Assembly: GCA_029237915.1 (NCBI GenBank)
Contig: JAQWHD010000032.1
Location: 87,281 to 151,280, forward strand
Source of the DNA: Thalassotalea sp.
Lineage (GTDB): Bacteria > Pseudomonadota > Gammaproteobacteria > Enterobacterales > Alteromonadaceae
Direction of reading: 5' to 3'
DNA: 64,000 nt
Below are positions 9,076-17,148 of the stretch, in pieces; positions within the stretch are counted from its first letter, which is position 1; the number at the start of each line of letters is the position of its first letter. Made by a program: the position numbers and the translations under genes. The notes below the pieces were generated by a model that did not search any database, had not been told where the DNA came from, and saw only the letters and a list, made by a program, of their open reading frames with translations.

Positions 9076-9942
9076 ATGACAATAAATGATGGTGCACAAC
9101 CTAGCGTTGGGATCCTTGGTGCTGGTTGGCTTGGTTTACCTCTCGCCGAGCACTTACAAAAGCAAGGGGTGAATGTACTTGCTAGTTGCCAATCGGAACA
9201 AGGTTTGCAAGCACTTACTTCGGCTGGTGTTCCTTCTACTGTGTTATCCGTTCAGGTTAATGCATTAGAGCCACAAGATAGTGGGCTTTTACAACAGCAA
9301 TGCATCATTATCTGTATCCCTCCGGGTATTCGTTATGGTAAAGGCGATTATCCACAAAAAATAAAACAAATCGTCGATGCGGCAAGCGCTGTAAATAGTA
9401 AAGTTGAAAGCTTAATTTTACTAAGCTCTACGGCTGTTTATAATGGTTTGCAAGGAGAGGTTAATGAGCTTAGTAAACTTGATCATAGCGCAGAGAAAGT
9501 CGCACTGATTGCGGAAGCTGAACAGTGTGTTCTTAACTCGAATATTACCCATAAATGTGTCGTGCGTCTTGCCGGTTTAATTGGCTACAATCGACAACCA
9601 GGAAAGTTTTTTAGCAATGGTCGAAGTATTCCAAATCCAGACTCTGTGGTTAACTTTATTCATCGAGATGATGTTATCGGACTATTAACACAGTTAATTG
9701 CGGTGATACCTACTTGGCAACAAGGTAAGGCAGAAATTATAAACGGTGTGATTGATGATCACCCACTAAGAAAAGATTTTTATAATAAAGCCGTTGCTAA
9801 ATTAGCAGCTGAAAAACCTAAATTTCAACAGCAACAAGAAATTAAAGGAAAACAAGTAAACAGTGTTAATATAAAGCAATTATCGTATCGATTTATTCAC
9901 TCGAATTTAATCCAGTATTTAGACAGTAACGAGGCCTACTAA
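9076..9942 (+). CDS. YeeZ-like NAD(P)-binding epimerase/dehydratase family protein
   Basis: A 288-residue Rossmann-fold protein. The dinucleotide-binding loop is GILGAGWLGLPLA near residue 13. The later segments LLSSTAVYNG and VNFIHRDDVIG are those of the YeeZ branch of extended short-chain dehydrogenases. In that branch the usual YxxxK site is degenerate, and I do not see a clear one here, so a redox role is uncertain. It starts 2 bases after the preceding stop and is clearly in the same operon. Confidence 0.8.
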   Translation: MTINDGAQPSVGILGAGWLGLPLAEHLQKQGVNVLASCQSEQGLQALTSAGVPSTVLSVQVNALEPQDSGLLQQQCIIICIPPGIRYGKGDYPQKIKQIVDAASAVNSKVESLILLSSTAVYNGLQGEVNELSKLDHSAEKVALIAEAEQCVLNSNITHKCVVRLAGLIGYNRQPGKFFSNGRSIPNPDSVVNFIHRDDVIGLLTQLIAVIPTWQQGKAEIINGVIDDHPLRKDFYNKAVAKLAAEKPKFQQQQEIKGKQVNSVNIKQLSYRFIHSNLIQYLDSNEAY

Positions 9943-9945
9943 CAA

Positions 9946-10209
9946 ATGAAAGCTAATACTCAAGCTTGTATGCAAGAGCCAAGCTTTACAAAGAAAAAAG
10001 TAACACTGTTAACTATTGTCTTATGGTTGCATATTACTATTTTGGATTTGTTTGTGGTTACAGCAAAAGGGCCGCAAATGCTGTGGCAGGATAATATTAA
10101 ACTAGAGACACTGCTAACCCATGCGTTCTTAGTAGCGATTAGTGTGCTCATCTTTGTCAGCGTTCATCACGCTTATACCATTAAAAATAATAAATCACTT
10201 ACCAAGTAG
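9946..10209 (+). CDS. Small two-helix membrane protein
   Basis: An 87-residue hypothetical protein with two hydrophobic segments (about residues 19-39 and 55-74), separated by a short polar loop (KGPQMLWQDN). It is tightly packed between the YeeZ-like gene (3-bp gap) and the YcxB-like gene (11-bp gap), so it is probably real and cotranscribed. No family is recognised. Confidence 0.6.
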   Translation: MKANTQACMQEPSFTKKKVTLLTIVLWLHITILDLFVVTAKGPQMLWQDNIKLETLLTHAFLVAISVLIFVSVHHAYTIKNNKSLTK

Positions 10210-10220
10210 CTACTAATATT

Positions 10221-10697
10221 ATGAATCATAAAACCAGCTTTACCCTTGACCGAGCGCATTACAACGAATGTTTTGAGCAATCAAATTCGCTAGTGCCAAA
10301 ATCTAACAGTCGCTACATAAAACCCGGAGTTATGGTGCTCTTTGGCTTGTTTTTTTATGCCACAAAAATAGAGGGAATAAGTGCTCACTTAGGTGCTTTC
10401 TTCTTTATATTAGCTTTTGTTGAAGCGCTAAATATTATTTATGCACGTGCTTGGTGGGTTACTAGGCAAATGTTCAGTAAAGCTGCAGGTAATGAGGTAA
10501 CAATATCATTGACGGAACAAGGGGTAGAAATACATTCTGACTTCGTTAATCAATCTATTGCCTGGGCCGATATTAGTAGCGCTATAGCCACTGAAAAAGG
10601 TTTGGTGTTGAAAGTTAATAATGCCAGTCATTACCTATCTCAAAGTTGCTTTAGCGACGATGCCTGGCAATACATCAACTCTAAATTACCGCGATAA
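10221..10697 (+). CDS. YcxB-like domain protein
   Basis: A 158-residue protein with two membrane helices in the middle (about residues 33-75), followed by a YcxB-like C-terminal beta domain. The telling part is SLTEQGVEIHSDFVNQSIAW followed by a strand-rich region ending with KVNNASHYLSQSCF. Function is unknown. Its stop codon abuts, base for base, the stop of the convergent M48 protease gene, leaving no space for a terminator between them. Confidence 0.75.
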   Translation: MNHKTSFTLDRAHYNECFEQSNSLVPKSNSRYIKPGVMVLFGLFFYATKIEGISAHLGAFFFILAFVEALNIIYARAWWVTRQMFSKAAGNEVTISLTEQGVEIHSDFVNQSIAWADISSAIATEKGLVLKVNNASHYLSQSCFSDDAWQYINSKLPR

Positions 10698-12653
10698 TTA
10701 TTTGTGTGCGAGAAAATGTGGAGGCATAGGGCAATCTAAGGTATCGGCAATTGCTCGCATCAACTCCATTTCTCTGCTAGAGAATAGCTTGTTGCTGGTT
10801 ATGATATACAAGCTTGCTCTTAGTAACTTCTCTTTATCTATTGGTTTTAATGTTGATAGTATATTAAGCGCATGATCCAATTGCAGGTGATCATAACTGA
10901 CCCCCGTAATGTTTAATTCTTTGCCTAACTGTAACTCGTCACTTGCAACCTTTAAAATCTTCACAAGTTTCTCTGTTGAGTTATCTGGGTAACAAAAATT
11001 TACTAGCATGGCAAAGAGCACGTTCAGCGATGAGATATTATTTTTGATCTGTGTTGGCTTAATATACTTAGCGTTATTGTTGTTATATTCAGTGTCTAAA
11101 TGGCGTAATAATATTTTTTGTAAAGCCCATTCAAAGGTGTCGACTTTTTCATCGGCATTGATTAAAAATTCCAAATTAGATTTAAATAACTGATAACGAC
11201 CAAGAGTTAATTGTTTTAGGGTTGGCAGTACTAAATCTATTAATGGCAGCCTTAGTCTTACTGATAAATGTAAAACTTGATGACGTAAACTAAGTACATG
11301 ATCAATGACTTTATTGTCATTATCACCGTCGCCTTTATCTTTAATATGCTTTAGCTGTTTGGTGAGTACTTCTTGCTCTTTATTTAACAATAAACAATAA
11401 ATTAATGCTCGAGCTTTAAACGGACAATGACAGGCCTGATAAATATCTGCAGGAAGCTGCTCTATTAAATTTTGTGCATGGCTAATATTTCCAACATTAA
11501 CCTTACCGACCTCAGCCATAATTTCATTAACAATAACCGCTCCTGTTACAGCCGTAGCTACTTTCTGCGCTGGAGAGTGTCCTTGATTTGTCGCCGAGTT
11601 TTGATTGACCGAAGCACTTGCTGTTTTCTCTTTTTCTTTGCTTCGAGCCATTTTATTTTTAATAAGAAAATACGGTGATATACGCTTTATACGCTTCTCG
11701 ATTGGTGGGTGAGTAGAAAACATAGAACCAATAAATGAGCTGATACCATTACTAAAATACGCATGGCTCATTTGCGGAGCTTGCGGTGTATCTAATCTTG
11801 AACCATAGCTATGCTTTGCTATTTTATTAAGGGCGCTAGCTATGCCGTCTTTATTACGAGTAAACTGCACCGCGGAAGCATCGGCTAAATATTCTCTTTG
11901 CCTGCTGACTGACGCTTTGATCATATTGCCAAAAAAATTACCACCAAAACCAACCACAATTAAACTAAACCCTAAGCCTAGAATAGGCATGGCATTTTTT
12001 CTAGAACCACCTGCTGAGCGCAATAAAAAGTAACCGATATAACCAATTACTAAGATGCCATGTAATACACCTAATAAGCGCATATTTAAACGCATGTCAC
12101 CATTTAATATGTGGCTAAATTCGTGGGCAACTACGCCTTGTAACTCTTCTCTGTCTAAAGTATCAATACAGCCTTGAGTGACACCAATAACTGCATCTGA
12201 GTTCTTAAATCCAGCGGCAAAAGCATTAATACCATGTTCATCTTTCATTAAATAAATACTTGGCACAGGTGTACCAGATGCAATAGCCATTTCTTCAACC
12301 ACATTCAATAGTTTGCGCTCATTTAGTCCGCTTGCATTGTGGGTAAGTAAAGTACCGCCTAATGACTCTGCTATGGTTTTACCCCCAGCAGATAACGATA
12401 GGGTTTTATAAATACTACCCAACAAAATAACAACGGTGACACTGATGCCAATAAAGATGAAGGTTTGCCAGTCAAATTGTTGGGCTACGGTATCAGTTGA
12501 GGGCAGGGTGCCATCTTCGATAGCAAAAAATCCAAACAGTAACATCACTAATAAATTAGTCATCACAATTAGGCTTATTATCGCTAATGAAAACAAGACA
12601 ACTAAACGTGAGGTATTACGCTTAGCTTGTTGCTGTGATTGAAAAAAATCCAT
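10698..12653 (-). CDS. HtpX-like M48 membrane metalloprotease with C-terminal extension
   Basis: A 651-residue zinc metalloprotease. Two N-terminal membrane helices (about residues 15-40 and 66-85) are followed by the M48 domain, with the zinc motif HEFSH near residue 177, two further helices, and the third ligand in REYLADASAVQF near 255. HtpX itself is about 290 residues; here a further 320 residues follow, all cytoplasmic-looking helices. They end with ELMRAIADTLDCPMPPH, a phrase seen in TerB-like domains. The ATG follows directly after the lemA stop, so the two are cotranslated; the LemA-M48 pairing is common. The expected role is turnover of damaged membrane proteins. Confidence 0.9.
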   Translation of the reverse strand: MDFFQSQQQAKRNTSRLVVLFSLAIISLIVMTNLLVMLLFGFFAIEDGTLPSTDTVAQQFDWQTFIFIGISVTVVILLGSIYKTLSLSAGGKTIAESLGGTLLTHNASGLNERKLLNVVEEMAIASGTPVPSIYLMKDEHGINAFAAGFKNSDAVIGVTQGCIDTLDREELQGVVAHEFSHILNGDMRLNMRLLGVLHGILVIGYIGYFLLRSAGGSRKNAMPILGLGFSLIVVGFGGNFFGNMIKASVSRQREYLADASAVQFTRNKDGIASALNKIAKHSYGSRLDTPQAPQMSHAYFSNGISSFIGSMFSTHPPIEKRIKRISPYFLIKNKMARSKEKEKTASASVNQNSATNQGHSPAQKVATAVTGAVIVNEIMAEVGKVNVGNISHAQNLIEQLPADIYQACHCPFKARALIYCLLLNKEQEVLTKQLKHIKDKGDGDNDNKVIDHVLSLRHQVLHLSVRLRLPLIDLVLPTLKQLTLGRYQLFKSNLEFLINADEKVDTFEWALQKILLRHLDTEYNNNNAKYIKPTQIKNNISSLNVLFAMLVNFCYPDNSTEKLVKILKVASDELQLGKELNITGVSYDHLQLDHALNILSTLKPIDKEKLLRASLYIITSNKLFSSREMELMRAIADTLDCPMPPHFLAHK

Positions 12654-13250
12654 TTAAAAAGAAACTTTTGGTGCGGCCTGTATTGCTACGCTGTCTTCAA
12701 ATTCTAGCAAGGTAGCATCTTGACTGTGACCAAATCGGCCAGCGAAAAAGTTTTGCGGGAAACTTTGCTTGTAAGTATTGTAAGCCATTACTTGGTCGTT
12801 AAAACCTTGACGAGAAAAACCAACTCTATTTTCAGTGCTGATCAACTCTTCACTAACCTGCATCATATTTTCATTGGCTTTTAAATCTGGGTAGGCTTCC
12901 ATCACCACATTAAGTTTACCCATTGCTTGATTTAACGCGCCTTCGGCGCCCATTAACGAATTCATTGCACTGGCACTACCCGGTTGCGAGGCTGCAGCAG
13001 ATAAACCTTCAACTGCGTTATTCCTTGCGGCAATAACAGCTTCTAAGGTTTCACTTTCGTGCTTCATATAGGCCTTCGCTGTTTCAACCAAGTTAGGGAT
13101 CAAATCGTAACGTCGCTTCAACTGAACTTCAATTTGCGCGAAAGCATTTTGGTAACGATTTTTTAGAGCAACAAGCTGATTAAATATCCCGATAATATAG
13201 AAAACAGCCGCTGCAACAACAATCCAAAAAATGATGGTAGACATATCCAT
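12654..13250 (-). CDS. lemA: LemA family protein
   Basis: A 198-residue protein with one N-terminal membrane helix (about residues 5-27) and a helical-bundle domain. Recognisable LemA features are [20 protein letters not shown], then [13 protein letters not shown] and the later [14 protein letters not shown], plus the FNDQVMAYN segment. LemA proteins accompany M48 proteases in many bacteria, and the next gene is one, immediately adjacent. The exact role of LemA is unknown; it may act as a membrane partner of the protease. The ATG follows AGGGA. Confidence 0.93.
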   Translation of the reverse strand: MDMSTIIFWIVVAAAVFYIIGIFNQLVALKNRYQNAFAQIEVQLKRRYDLIPNLVETAKAYMKHESETLEAVIAARNNAVEGLSAAASQPGSASAMNSLMGAEGALNQAMGKLNVVMEAYPDLKANENMMQVSEELISTENRVGFSRQGFNDQVMAYNTYKQSFPQNFFAGRFGHSQDATLLEFEDSVAIQAAPKVSF

Positions 13251-13617
13251 GTTAATCCCTAAAAAAGTAAATGTTTTGTTAATATTGATATTAACTTATC
13301 GGGTAATGATGAATAGCGCAAGAAAAATCAAGGAGGTCAGATCAACTTGAAATGTAGTCGTAATTATTTACTCGTTATGGCTTTGTTTCAGGCAAAAAAA
13401 TGCCAGTCAAAGGTGACTGGCATTAGCCAAAAGGCATTTACAATCTCAGGGCGAGAAATAACTAAAATTAGTTAGTGTTAATACAGTAACAATTTATTAA
13501 CTCTGAAGTTGTTACCAAAATGTAATTAAGGTTAGTAACTTGTACAGAGTGTTGTGGTTAACATTGCGCACTAAATACTTAACCACTATAAGCTCTGTAT
13601 TTCTGACAAATGAAATA
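13251..13617. other. Non-coding gap between lemA and the SPFH gene
   Basis: A 367-bp gap between tandem minus-strand genes. It contains the terminator of the SPFH operon (13394-13423) and must contain the lemA promoter nearer 13251. I see no gene and no well-matched promoter. Confidence 0.5.
13394..13423 (-). terminator. Terminator of the SPFH/NfeD operon
   Basis: A 10-bp perfect stem (ATGCCAGTCA/TGACTGGCAT, loop AAGG) is followed on the minus strand by seven T residues. It lies about 195 bp beyond the stop of the second SPFH gene. Confidence 0.85.
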
Positions 13618-14562
13618 CTATTTTTTGTTAGTATTCAATCCCATAGTAGACATCCATTGGTTATAGTCAAGTAAGTTGGCAGGTAAAATCACTTTTCTAT
13701 TTTCTTTGCTTAAACCCTGCATTTGCTTTAAGTATTGTTCGCTTAATTGCATTTCTAAGGCTTGTTTACCGCCATCTTGGTTAATTACATTAGCAACTTT
13801 GATAATCGAATCTGCGGTTGCTTTAGCAAGCGCGATGATCTCTGAAGCTTTACCTTCAGCAGAGTTAATACGGCGTTGTTTTTCACCTTCAGAGATATTA
13901 ATAGTTTCGCGCTTAATACCTTCCGAGCGATTGATCACTGACTGCTTATCACCTTCACTTTTAGCCATAATAGCTCGGCGCTCACGCTCAGCATTAACTT
14001 GCATTTCCATGGCAAGTCTTACCGTTTGTGGTGGTGTAATGTTTTTAATCTCGTAACGATGTACTCTAATACCCCAAGCTTCACCAGCCTTATCCAGTAC
14101 TTCAACTACTTTTGCCGAGATAACGTCACGCTCTTCAAAGGTACGGTCTAGATCTAAAGTACCAATAACAGATCGAGTCGTTGTTTGTGCAAGTTGCATC
14201 GCAGCAAAACGGTAATCAACGATGCCATAACTTGATTTGATTGGCTCAGTTACCGAAATATAAATTACGCCATCAACTTCAACGTTAACTTCATCTCTTG
14301 AGAAGCACTCTTGTGGTGGTACATCGATGGTTTCTTCTTTTAAATCTTGGATATAAGCAACACGATCAATAAATGGTAGTAGCGCATGAAATCCAGCATC
14401 AAGGGTTTTTGAGTATTTACCTAAACGCTCAACCACATAAGCTGATTTAGTTGGTACTAAACAAATGGATTGAAACAGTTTAATTATAAAAATAAGGAAT
14501 ATTGCTCCCCAGATAAAAAATACTGCTAAATCCGTTGGATGATAGTTTTGTAAAAGTTCCAT
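13618..14562 (-). CDS. SPFH (stomatin/prohibitin-like) membrane protein, paralogue 2
   Basis: A 314-residue band-7 protein. One N-terminal membrane helix (about residues 13-33) is followed by the SPFH domain starting VPTKSAYVVERLGKYSKTL. A long helical region comes next, with the Ala/Glu-rich repeats ERRAIMAKSEGDKQS and INRSEGIKR that form the oligomerising coiled coil. Such proteins assemble into membrane rings or cages that organise membrane microdomains and proteases. The ATG overlaps the previous gene's stop (TAATG), indicating translational coupling. Confidence 0.93.
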   Translation of the reverse strand: MELLQNYHPTDLAVFFIWGAIFLIFIIKLFQSICLVPTKSAYVVERLGKYSKTLDAGFHALLPFIDRVAYIQDLKEETIDVPPQECFSRDEVNVEVDGVIYISVTEPIKSSYGIVDYRFAAMQLAQTTTRSVIGTLDLDRTFEERDVISAKVVEVLDKAGEAWGIRVHRYEIKNITPPQTVRLAMEMQVNAERERRAIMAKSEGDKQSVINRSEGIKRETINISEGEKQRRINSAEGKASEIIALAKATADSIIKVANVINQDGGKQALEMQLSEQYLKQMQGLSKENRKVILPANLLDYNQWMSTMGLNTNKK

Positions 14563-15476
14563 TATTTCGCTCCTTGTACTGCTGTTGTTACTTTGTCCAT
14601 GCCTTCAAAGAAGCCTTCTAATTTTGCTATCTCAGCAGGTAAAATTGAAACATCTGCTTTATCTAATACTGCGCCGGTTTGCTGGATAAACTCTTGCATT
14701 AAGCGCATTTTAATTGCGTCATCCCCACAAGGTGCATTAGCTGCCTCGGCAATTAATTCCATACCTTGGGCTGTAGCTTCAGCGATAATTTCAATTTCTT
14801 TAGCTCGGCCTTCGGCTTCGTTAATTTGTCTTTGTTTATCACCTTCAGATAAGTTGATTGCTTCTTGTCTGTCACCTTCAGATAAATTAATCATAGAGTC
14901 ACGAGCCGCATTGGCTAAAGTAATTTCAGCACGTTTTTTGCGCTCGGCTTCCATTTGCTTTTCTAGGGTGTGAATAACATTTAGTGATGGCGTTATATTA
15001 CGAACTTCATAACGTAATACTTTTATGCCCCAAGGATCAGAGGCTTTATCAATTTCACGTACGATAGTGACATTTAAAGTGTCACGCTCTGAGAAGGTCT
15101 GGCTCAAACTAAGCTTACCAATTTCACTACGCATAGTAGTTTGCGCTAGGTTGATGCTGGCGCGGCGATAATCTTCGATTCCATAACTGGCTTTGGCACC
15201 ATCCATTACTTTAATGTAAACCAAGCCGTCTACGTCAATTTGAATATTGTCTTTAGAGATACAGCTTTGCGCTGGAATATCTAATACTTGTTCACGCGTT
15301 TCATGGCGATAGGCCACTCGGTCAAAAAACGGAATTAAAAAATGTAACCCCGGATGCATTACTGCGCGGAATTTACCTAATCGTTCAATGACGCAGACTT
15401 CGCGCATTTCAACAATAAGGATTAATTTAACTAAAATAAACAATAAGCCTAACAGGGCTAAAGTAAAAACAAACAC
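14562..15476 (-). CDS. SPFH (stomatin/prohibitin-like) membrane protein, paralogue 1
   Basis: A 304-residue band-7 protein, clearly a paralogue of the one encoded next to it. An N-terminal membrane helix leads into VEMREVCVIERLGKF and a long helical tail with repeated NLSEGDRQEA and NLSEGDKQRQ phrases. I choose GTG at 15476 because AAGGAG sits six bases ahead of it; the TTG 21 bases upstream would place that ribosome-binding site inside the coding sequence. It probably forms hetero-oligomers with its neighbour, as HflK and HflC do, but it is closer to the stomatin/QmcA type. Confidence 0.92.
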   Translation of the reverse strand: MFVFTLALLGLLFILVKLILIVEMREVCVIERLGKFRAVMHPGLHFLIPFFDRVAYRHETREQVLDIPAQSCISKDNIQIDVDGLVYIKVMDGAKASYGIEDYRRASINLAQTTMRSEIGKLSLSQTFSERDTLNVTIVREIDKASDPWGIKVLRYEVRNITPSLNVIHTLEKQMEAERKKRAEITLANAARDSMINLSEGDRQEAINLSEGDKQRQINEAEGRAKEIEIIAEATAQGMELIAEAANAPCGDDAIKMRLMQEFIQQTGAVLDKADVSILPAEIAKLEGFFEGMDKVTTAVQGAK

Positions 15477-15608
15477 ATGACTCTCCTTTTGGGACAACTA
15501 GTCCATATTATAATTTTTTATACAGGGAATATTGTTGGCCTAGTTATATATTAATCGCTCTACATAAATAGTCTTTATTAATATTTTAACTTGGCTTAAA
15601 TTCTGGGC

Positions 15609-16061
15609 TTAACTAAGTTTTTCTACTACATAAGAAATGTTTTCTCGGCAGACAATTTTTACCTTCTCGCCAGTAACAATCTCAGTTCCATCTCCAAGCG
15701 CACTCCAACTACTACCTTGAAATTGTATGCGACCTTTTTTATTCCCTGGTCCAATGGTTTCAAGTACATCTACTTCTTCACCAAAGACATCTAAATTTTC
15801 ATCGGTATTTTCAATGGTGCTATCTCCGCCAACCAATTTTTGGCTAACATTACGAAAAAGTAGCAGTAGGGAAATAGAGACAATAAACCATAGCGTAAAA
15901 GCGTGTATCCAATTGTCGATGATTTCTAGCTGTAATGTGATAGCGACAACTAAAGCTGATGTACCAAGAAAAACCACAATACCACCAGGTAAAATCAGCT
16001 CTGCTAGCATCAGAAATATACCAACACTACCCCAAGCTAATACGTCATTACTCATTTCCAT
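15609..16061 (-). CDS. NfeD family membrane protein
   Basis: A 150-residue short NfeD-type protein with two or three N-terminal membrane helices (about residues 10-75) and a C-terminal beta-rich OB-fold domain (KKGRIQFQGSSWSALGDG). NfeD proteins are encoded beside stomatin-like proteins and are thought to work with them, and two such genes follow here. I prefer the ATG at 16061, five bases after GGAGAGAAC; an ATG four codons upstream (16073) contains that site. The 132-bp gap to the next gene leaves room for an internal promoter. Confidence 0.9.
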   Translation of the reverse strand: MEMSNDVLAWGSVGIFLMLAELILPGGIVVFLGTSALVVAITLQLEIIDNWIHAFTLWFIVSISLLLLFRNVSQKLVGGDSTIENTDENLDVFGEEVDVLETIGPGNKKGRIQFQGSSWSALGDGTEIVTGEKVKIVCRENISYVVEKLS

Positions 16062-16096
16062 TGTTCTCTCCATGTTATCTAGAGGTTTGTTAACCT

Positions 16097-16133
16097 CAAC
16101 TAATTATTACCACACCGCATTGTTAATTAGTTG
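16097..16133. promoter_or_regulatory. Inverted repeat upstream of nfeD
   Basis: CAACTAATTA (16097-16106) and TAATTAGTTG (16124-16133) form a perfect 10-base inverted repeat separated by 17 bases, 36 bp upstream of the nfeD start. A second smaller one, GAGGTT/AACCTC, lies at 16082-16097. They could be an operator; no regulator is recognised. Confidence 0.35.
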
Positions 16134-16352
16134 TAAATTAATATAGCAGGTATAATTTAAAATTGCGACATATTATGTCAAGATCGGTTTTAATCATACC
16201 TATCTGCTTGATGTCTTTTATTCTGATTCAGTATGTAAGTGCAGTTGTTTGTAGGTTGTAAACATTGCTAAAGTGAGTAAACTTAAATAATACTGATTTG
16301 ATTAAATTTATTAAGAAATGCTTCGTGATATTCGTCGATCAAGGAATAGATC

Positions 16353-17087
16353 TTGTCTGAAAATAAACCAAAAAACATTCAACAACATAGTGATAATAAT
16401 CAACATTTAAACCTTAAGGACAGTGCCTTATGGATTGCTGCTCTTTATTTGCCAACGTTTTTTCTGAGTATTGCTTATGGTATTTATGTAAGTAGCCAAG
16501 CAAGCATAACTGATCCTGCTGCATGGTTCAGTGATGGCGATATACTAAGTGGCTTTGGTATCTTAATGGCGCTGGTTACTTTACCTGTTTTATACTTAGC
16601 TACTCAAAAACTAACATTTAATCAGCGTATTAGTTTTTTCGCCTTAGCCAATAAGTTTGACTCTAAAGAATTTTATCCTTGGCTTGTGATCACTTTAGTG
16701 TTTCTCAGTTTTTGGTGGGCCGTTAACTCAATATTCGATATTGAACCTCCTGACATCATGCTAAATATAATGCAAACAACTGAATATATTTGGTTGCTAG
16801 TTTTATCTATCTGTATCGTGGCGCCGATATTCGAAGAGCTGGTCTTTCGTGGTTTTATTTTTGCTCGCTTACAACGTTCTGTATTAGGGAAAAGTGGAGC
16901 GTTGATACTGACCAGCCTTATCTTTACTCTTATTCATTCTCAATACCAAGGTATTGAATTATTTGCGCTATTTACCTTTGCCATATTATTAGGGCTAATA
17001 AGAATTAAAACCAATAATATTAAATATTGTATTTTAATTCACGCACTTAACAATACTTTGTCACTTATGGCATTGTATTTACTTTAA
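16353..17087 (+). CDS. CPBP family intramembrane metalloprotease
   Basis: A 244-residue membrane protein with about seven helices and the CPBP (Abi, CAAX protease and bacteriocin-processing) signature. Motif 1 is EELVFRGF near residue 167, motif 2 is SLIFTLIHS near 190 and motif 3 is ILIHALNNT near 230. These supply the glutamates and histidines of the Rce1-type active site. The substrate is unknown. The start is TTG at 16353 with AAGGA eight bases upstream. It stands alone, converging on hutU. Confidence 0.9.
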   Translation: MSENKPKNIQQHSDNNQHLNLKDSALWIAALYLPTFFLSIAYGIYVSSQASITDPAAWFSDGDILSGFGILMALVTLPVLYLATQKLTFNQRISFFALANKFDSKEFYPWLVITLVFLSFWWAVNSIFDIEPPDIMLNIMQTTEYIWLLVLSICIVAPIFEELVFRGFIFARLQRSVLGKSGALILTSLIFTLIHSQYQGIELFALFTFAILLGLIRIKTNNIKYCILIHALNNTLSLMALYLL

Positions 17088-17088
17088 A

Positions 17089-17123
17089 TAAAAAAAACCG
17101 CAGTTGCTTGCACATCTGCGGTT
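17089..17123 (-). terminator. Terminator of the hutCHU operon
   Basis: The stem AACCGCAG/CTGCGGTT (17096-17123, 12-base loop) is followed on the minus strand by a run of T, just beyond the hutU stop. It may also stop the convergent CPBP gene transcript. Confidence 0.8.
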
Positions 17124-17148
17124 CATAATCCTAGTTTAACTTTCTAGC

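Noticed and set aside
13676..14973. Two plus-strand frames of 126 codons opposite the SPFH genes
   Set aside because: Their similar length and content reflect the homology of the two SPFH paralogues on the other strand, not real genes.
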